DNA of 10,861 bases, taken from an uncultured Desulfovibrio sp. (GTDB lineage: Bacteria; Desulfobacterota; Desulfovibrionia; Desulfovibrionales; Desulfovibrionaceae). Both the position numbers and the translations under genes were made by a program. This document shows, piece by piece, positions 6,316 to 10,861 of the stretch. How positions within the stretch are numbered: position 1 is the stretch's first letter; every line of letters starts with the position of its first letter. The notes under the pieces were generated by a model. The model ran no database searches and was not told where the DNA came from. It saw nothing but the letters and a program-made list of their open reading frames with translations. The stretch spans positions 1-10,861 of the forward strand of contig URHE01000064.1 in assembly GCA_900547595.1 (NCBI GenBank), given 5' to 3'.

Positions 6316-7544
6316 GGGCGTTCTCCTTCTCCGGCGGACGCGGGCGCCCGCTGCACAAGCCCCCTGACAACGCCCCGCGGCGTGTGCATGGCGCGCCGCA
6401 GGATGCGGCAGCGCTCGCCCGGCCGCGCAAACCCAACGGTATCATAGAGCGCGGCATGCGTTTCCGGTTCCCAGACCAGCCAGTCCTCTTCCGCGCGTTC
6501 CGGCGCATAGCCCGCCGCCGAAAGCCGCTGAAGGAGGAAGCGGCGCGCATCGGCATCCAGCCCGTCGAGCATGCCCAGCAGGTCCCGGGCGAGGGCGTCG
6601 CCGTTGCGGCGCGGGTCGTCCCCTGCCGCGGCCTCGTCCAGCCGGTCCCGCAGCTCGGCCAGGGCCGCGTCGCGGCGTTCCACCTCGCCAAGCACAAAGG
6701 CCGCGAGCTCCAGCCGTTCTTTCACCTGCTCCCGCAGGGAGTGGCGGAAGGCGGTCATGTCCAGCGCGGTGATCTTTTTGGAAAGAAAGACGAGCACAAA
6801 AAACGCGCCGAACAGGAGCCAGGCCGCCTTGAAGATATTGGGCAGCCTGCCCGCGCCGAAAATGGCCTGACGCAGGCTCCCCCAGGAGGTGATGCGCAGC
6901 ATGCCCGACATGGCGGACACGGCGAAACGGCCCAGCGCCCCAAGGCCGAGCGCGGCCAGCAGCCCGTGCCGGACGCGGGGATTGGCCGAAAGATATTCCG
7001 AAAGCCAGAACATGGCCCACACGCCGAAGGCGCGCAGGATGTCGCCGCCAAGCCCGAACCAGCCGAGCACCGTGGAAGCGAGGCCCCCGAGAAACCAGCC
7101 GAACACCGCCATGCCCGCCATGGCCGCCAGAGAGGAACGTTTCTGGTACAGGGCCCCGGTGTTGAAATCGGGCAGCGCCCGCGCCAGGTCCCAGACCATG
7201 TCGGCATGGACGGCGTCCGCGCCGGCATCCGCGGGAGGAGAAACTTCCTCCCCGCCGTCTGAAACCGGCGGGACGCCGGCGTGTGCGCCCTCTCCGGCGG
7301 CGCCGTCCCCCCCAGGGGGAGACGCCGCGGCCACGCCCCCCTCATCCGCCGCTTCCACGACGGCGAGCTTGAGATCGTGGAGCAGGCGTCCGTGCGCCGC
7401 ATAGTCTGACGGCGCGGCGGCAATGGCGTCCGCGGTCCCGTCGGCAAGGCGGTCCGCAACGGCGTCAGGGTCGGCGATCCGCAAGGCCGCGGAGGAAGGA
7501 ACGCCGTCTCCGTCCCCCGCGCCGGGAAGCGACGTCGCCGCCAT
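6312..7544 (-). CDS. Four-span membrane protein with GrpE-like C-terminal domain
   Basis: This 410-residue protein starts with a soluble Ala/Gly/Pro-rich part (1-130), then has hydrophobic segments near 139-163, 168-185, 193-216 and 238-255. A helical region (264-305) could form a coiled coil. The rest resembles GrpE: ALARDLLGMLDGLD (317-330) matches the conserved helix around LLPVLDNL, and LSAAGY then VWEPETHAALYDTV (357-370) with PGERCRILRRAM and RGVVRGLVQRA (375-400) match the GrpE beta-domain pattern (DP..HEAV, later PG.V). The inter-motif linker is shorter than in GrpE. Known GrpE proteins release ADP from DnaK; the gene directly before an Hsp70-type gene supports a similar role. The GrpE assignment is from remembered motifs, not a search. 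Its start overlaps the preceding stop as TGATG. Confidence 0.75.
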   Translation of the reverse strand: MAATSLPGAGDGDGVPSSAALRIADPDAVADRLADGTADAIAAAPSDYAAHGRLLHDLKLAVVEAADEGGVAAASPPGGDGAAGEGAHAGVPPVSDGGEEVSPPADAGADAVHADMVWDLARALPDFNTGALYQKRSSLAAMAGMAVFGWFLGGLASTVLGWFGLGGDILRAFGVWAMFWLSEYLSANPRVRHGLLAALGLGALGRFAVSAMSGMLRITSWGSLRQAIFGAGRLPNIFKAAWLLFGAFFVLVFLSKKITALDMTAFRHSLREQVKERLELAAFVLGEVERRDAALAELRDRLDEAAAGDDPRRNGDALARDLLGMLDGLDADARRFLLQRLSAAGYAPERAEEDWLVWEPETHAALYDTVGFARPGERCRILRRAMHTPRGVVRGLVQRAPASAGEGERP

Positions 7545-7951
7545 CAGGCGCCCCCCTCCCCCATGCCGCAGCCATGGCCGCCGCCATCGGCCGCGACGGC
7601 GGCCGTTTTCCGCGCCGGTTCATGGGTATAGTCAAAAACGGGCACATTTTCGCCCACGGCCGCCCTGACCACCTTTGCGAGCTTGCCCGCAAAGGGGCAG
7701 GCGTAGTCGATGGGCGTCCCCTTCGTGATGCAGGAGGCAAGGGCGATGGCTTCCGCGCCCCGGCGCACCATCATGGCGGCGCGCGCTCCGGCCTTCTTGC
7801 CGGGGCAGCCGCCGCAGGTGGTCACGCCAACGAGGACGATCTCGCCCTCCACAGCGGCAAAGGCGTCCTTTTTCGCGCGCATGTATTCAAGACAGCGCGA
7901 GGCGGGGCAGAGTTCCTCGGTCTGCATGCAGCGGATAAGGCCGATCTTCAT
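7544..7951 (-). CDS. CGGC-domain protein, probable metal-binding
   Basis: This 135-residue cytoplasmic protein carries the CGGC-domain hallmarks: an N-terminal MKIGLIRCMQTEELCPASRC with Cys at 8, 15 and 20, then TTCGGCPGKK with the CGGC motif at 46-49, and further Cys at 74 and 85 and His at 110. The Gly/His/Cys tail (GGGHGCGM, 123-130) adds a possible ligand set. The family is annotated as a putative metal-binding domain of unknown function, usually about 110 residues, so the length fits. The ATG at 7951 has AAGGAG about 7 nt upstream; the open frame runs much further upstream but there it reads into the divergent regulator. It is the first gene of the minus-strand operon, and its stop shares one base with the next start. 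Confidence 0.85.
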   Translation of the reverse strand: MKIGLIRCMQTEELCPASRCLEYMRAKKDAFAAVEGEIVLVGVTTCGGCPGKKAGARAAMMVRRGAEAIALASCITKGTPIDYACPFAGKLAKVVRAAVGENVPVFDYTHEPARKTAAVAADGGGHGCGMGEGGA

Positions 7952-8131
7952 GCGGTCTCCTTCGGGCCCCGGCGCATCATCCCGCGCGGGGGCCTCCGTT
8001 GCCATTCTCGCACGGCCACGGCCCCCTTGCAAGCGATGCGGCGGACGCCGCGCGTCCGAAACATTGACTTTCGCCGCCGGGATGCCCACTCTCCGGCAAT
8101 GCGAACGCGGGCAACTTTTCCGGGAGACGGC
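7952..8131. promoter_or_regulatory. 180-bp divergent promoter region
   Basis: This is the only gap between the minus-strand CGGC/GrpE-like/Hsp70 operon and the MerR-type gene. Minus strand: TTGCAA (8032-8027), 17 bp, GAGAAT (8009-8004), each four of six consensus bases. Plus strand: TTGACT (8064-8069) with no good -10 box 17 bp away. Two dyads could be operators: CGGACGC-cgc-GCGTCCG (8042-8058) and GCCGG/CCGGC (8076-8097). MerR proteins typically bind a dyad in a long 19-20-bp spacer; I could not identify that arrangement with confidence. Confidence 0.45.
8042..8058. repeat. Perfect 7-3-7 inverted repeat in the divergent region
   Basis: CGGACGC and GCGTCCG flank a 3-bp centre. The dyad lies just upstream of the TTGACT box facing the MerR-type gene and about 10 bp upstream of the TTGCAA box facing the CGGC operon. 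Its position suits an operator, but its sequence is not the AT-centred CadR/MerR box I know. Confidence 0.4.
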
Positions 8132-8641
8132 ATGAAAATGAAGATCGGCGCCCTGGCAAAACTGGCGGGATGCCCGGTGGTGACCATCCGTTTTTACGAA
8201 AAGGAAGGTCTGCTGGCCGTTCCCGAGCGCAGCGAAGGCAACTACCGCCTGTATGGCGAAGCGGACCTCGAACGCCTGCGCTTTGTCATGCACTGCCGCC
8301 GCCACGGCATGAAGCTCGCGGAGATACGCGAGCTTCTCGCCTTTCGCGACCGGCCCACGCGCGACTGCGCCTGGGTGCACAGCCTGGTGGACGAGCATAT
8401 CGCCAATGTGGAGGCCCAGATCGTGGCCCTCACACACCTCAAGGAGGAACTGGTGGCCCTGCGCGAGGCATCATCCCACGGACCGGGATGCGATGGAGAA
8501 TGCGGCATCCTCGCCAGCCTGAGCGCCGCGGACTCCTGCCCGTACTGCGAGGACCTGCGCTGCCGAGCCGGCGCGCCTGAAAACGGGGGCCCGCCCGCCC
8601 CCGCCGCAGCCGCGCTTGCCAAGCCCGGCGCTTTTAAGTAG
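8132..8641 (+). CDS. MerR-family regulator, CadR/PbrR type (Cd/Pb-responsive)
   Basis: This 169-residue protein is a MerR-type activator/repressor. The N-terminal winged helix-turn-helix is clear: MKIGALAKLAGCPVVTIRFY (3-22), EKEGLL, and GNYRLY (36-41), followed by the dimerisation helix (about 82-113). Metal-site cysteines match CadR/PbrR: C79 in TRDCAWVHSLVDEHI, C120 and C124 in GPGCDGECGILASL, corresponding to C77, C112 and C119 of CadR. Unusually, three further Cys follow (CPYCEDLRC, 136-144) and the protein ends with a Pro/Ala tail. The ATG at 8132 is preferred over 8138 because GGGAG ends 5 nt ahead. It is divergent from the CGGC/GrpE-like/Hsp70 operon, the usual MerR arrangement with a target operon. 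Metal specificity is inferred from cysteine spacing only. Confidence 0.87.
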   Translation: MKMKIGALAKLAGCPVVTIRFYEKEGLLAVPERSEGNYRLYGEADLERLRFVMHCRRHGMKLAEIRELLAFRDRPTRDCAWVHSLVDEHIANVEAQIVALTHLKEELVALREASSHGPGCDGECGILASLSAADSCPYCEDLRCRAGAPENGGPPAPAAAALAKPGAFK

Positions 8642-8663
8642 ATTTCTTCCCTTGCGCGGCCGC

Positions 8664-8679
8664 GCGGGCGTCCGCCCGC
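8664..8679 (+). terminator. GC hairpin between the MerR-type gene and ilvE
   Basis: GCGGGC (8664-8669) and GCCCGC (8674-8679) form a 6-bp stem with a GTCC loop, next to a GCGCGGCCGCGC palindrome at about 8655-8666. It begins 23 bp after the MerR-type stop and lies 40 bp before the ilvE start. It lacks a T-tract, so it could be a weak terminator, a leader structure, or chance in GC-rich DNA. Confidence 0.3.
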
Positions 8680-8718
8680 CAACCGCACGCGCCAAATGTG
8701 CCCTGCGCGAGGAAAGCC

Positions 8719-9639
8719 ATGCAGACAACGCAATTCATCTGGTTCGACGGCAAACTGGTTCCCTGGGATCAGGCCCAGGTTCATGTGCTCACCCATTCCC
8801 TGCACTACGGGAGCGCCATTTTTGAAGGCATCCGCGCCTATGCCTGCGCCGACGGCACCTCGGCGGTATTCCGCCTGGGCGACCACTGCCGGCGCATGCT
8901 CAATTCCGCCAAGATACTCCGCATGGCCCTCCCCTACAGCGCCGACGAACTGGCCGCCGCCTGCCTGGAGACCCTGGTCGCCAACAAGCTCCCCGCCGGG
9001 TATATCCGCCCGCTCTCCTTTGTGGGCTATGGCGAAATGGGCGTCTACCCCGGCAACAATCCCGTCCAGACCATCATCGCCGTCTGGCCGTGGGGCGCCT
9101 ATCTCGGCGCCGAGGCCCTTGAGAAGGGCATCTCCATCAAGACGAGCAGCTTCGCCCGCAGCCATGTGAACACGAGCATGTCCAAGGCCAAAGCCTCGGG
9201 CAACTATATCAATTCCATCCTCGCCAAGATCGAGGCCAAGGAAGACGGCTACGACGAGGCCGTCATGCTCGACACCAACGGCTTTGTCTCCGAAGCCACG
9301 GGCGAGAACATCTTCATCGTCCGCGACGGGATCATCAAAACCACGCCGCTCACCTCCATTCTCGGCGGCATCACGCGCAATTCCATCATCACGCTGGCCC
9401 GCGACCTCGGCTATACGGTGGAGGAACAGCAGTTCACCCGCGACGAGCTCTATACCGCGGACGAGGCGTTCTTCACCGGCACGGCCGCCGAGCTCACGCC
9501 CATCCGCGAGGTGGATCACCGCCAGATCGGCGCCGGTCATGCCGGGCCCGTGACCAAACGCCTCCAGAAGGAATTCTTCGCCATCGCCAAGGGCGAGAAT
9601 CCGAAATACGCCGACTGGCTGACGCACTACACGTTCTGA
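8719..9639 (+). CDS. ilvE: Branched-chain-amino-acid aminotransferase (fold type IV PLP enzyme)
   Basis: This 306-residue cytoplasmic enzyme would transfer the amino group between glutamate and the 2-oxo acids of leucine, isoleucine and valine, the last step of their synthesis. Diagnostic parts are HSLHYGSAIFEGIRAY (26-41), YIRPLSFVGYGEMGV (95-109), KAKASGNYINSILAK (156-170) with K158 as the expected PLP lysine, FVSEATGENIFIV (189-201) with E192 facing the PLP nitrogen, ILGGITRNSII (214-224) and FFTGTAAELTPIREVD (251-266). The length matches the E. coli enzyme. ATG 8719 is chosen over GTG 8698 because GAGGAAA lies just before it and the protein then begins like the family. dnaX starts 29 bp after the stop, so the two may be cotranscribed. 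Confidence 0.94.
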   Translation: MQTTQFIWFDGKLVPWDQAQVHVLTHSLHYGSAIFEGIRAYACADGTSAVFRLGDHCRRMLNSAKILRMALPYSADELAAACLETLVANKLPAGYIRPLSFVGYGEMGVYPGNNPVQTIIAVWPWGAYLGAEALEKGISIKTSSFARSHVNTSMSKAKASGNYINSILAKIEAKEDGYDEAVMLDTNGFVSEATGENIFIVRDGIIKTTPLTSILGGITRNSIITLARDLGYTVEEQQFTRDELYTADEAFFTGTAAELTPIREVDHRQIGAGHAGPVTKRLQKEFFAIAKGENPKYADWLTHYTF

Positions 9640-9668
9640 GCAGGCCGGGCAGCCCGGCGCGGATTGGC

Positions 9669-10861
<1,193 letters not shown>

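Noticed and set aside
7952..8437. Longer N-terminus for the CGGC protein
   Set aside because: The extension is antisense to the MerR-type gene and crosses the divergent promoter region; ATG 7951 has a strong AAGGAG.
8242..9627. Minus-strand open frame of 461 codons opposite the MerR-type gene and ilvE
   Set aside because: It is antisense to catalytic and DNA-binding motifs of both genes. Its more protein-like composition mirrors the strong codon bias of ilvE.

Overview
The window is about 10.9 kb of GC-rich bacterial chromosome, densely coded on both strands with short gaps and several overlapping start/stop codons. Gene content (anaerobic-type CbiB, TrmL, a hydantoinase A homologue, a CGGC-domain protein, a CadR/PbrR-type MerR regulator, IlvE, DnaX), base composition and the style of the DnaX N-terminus suggest a Desulfovibrio-like member of the Desulfovibrionaceae. 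That placement is inference; there is no rRNA or other phylogenetic marker here.

Layout. (1) Positions 91-1634, minus strand: trmL (wobble-nucleotide 2'-O-methyltransferase, GTG start) and cbiB (adenosylcobinamide-phosphate synthase), coupled by an ATGA overlap. (2) Positions 1635-2460, plus strand: a largely open stretch with a good sigma70-like promoter, a doubtful 128-codon secreted-type ORF, a leader able to form hairpins, a convincing 33-residue single-span membrane protein, and a strong hairpin between convergent genes. (3) Positions 2461-7951, minus strand: a four-gene operon read in the order CGGC-domain protein, four-span membrane protein with a GrpE-like C-terminus, Hsp70-type ATPase without a substrate-binding domain but with a C-terminal membrane hairpin, and hydantoinase/oxoprolinase A. 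The first three genes touch (TGATG and ATGA junctions) and the fourth follows after 30 bp. (4) Position 8132 onward, plus strand: a Cd/Pb-type MerR regulator divergent from that operon, then ilvE and the 5' part of dnaX, cut by the window edge.

How they may work together. The most interesting unit is region 3 with its divergent regulator. An Hsp70 ATPase that carries its own membrane hairpin is coupled to a membrane protein ending in a GrpE-like domain, which suggests a membrane-bound chaperone-type machine with its own nucleotide-exchange partner. The adjacent thiol-rich CGGC protein and the divergent thiol-rich CadR-like regulator suggest, but do not prove, control by a soft metal ion. Region 1 and ilvE/dnaX are ordinary housekeeping genes.
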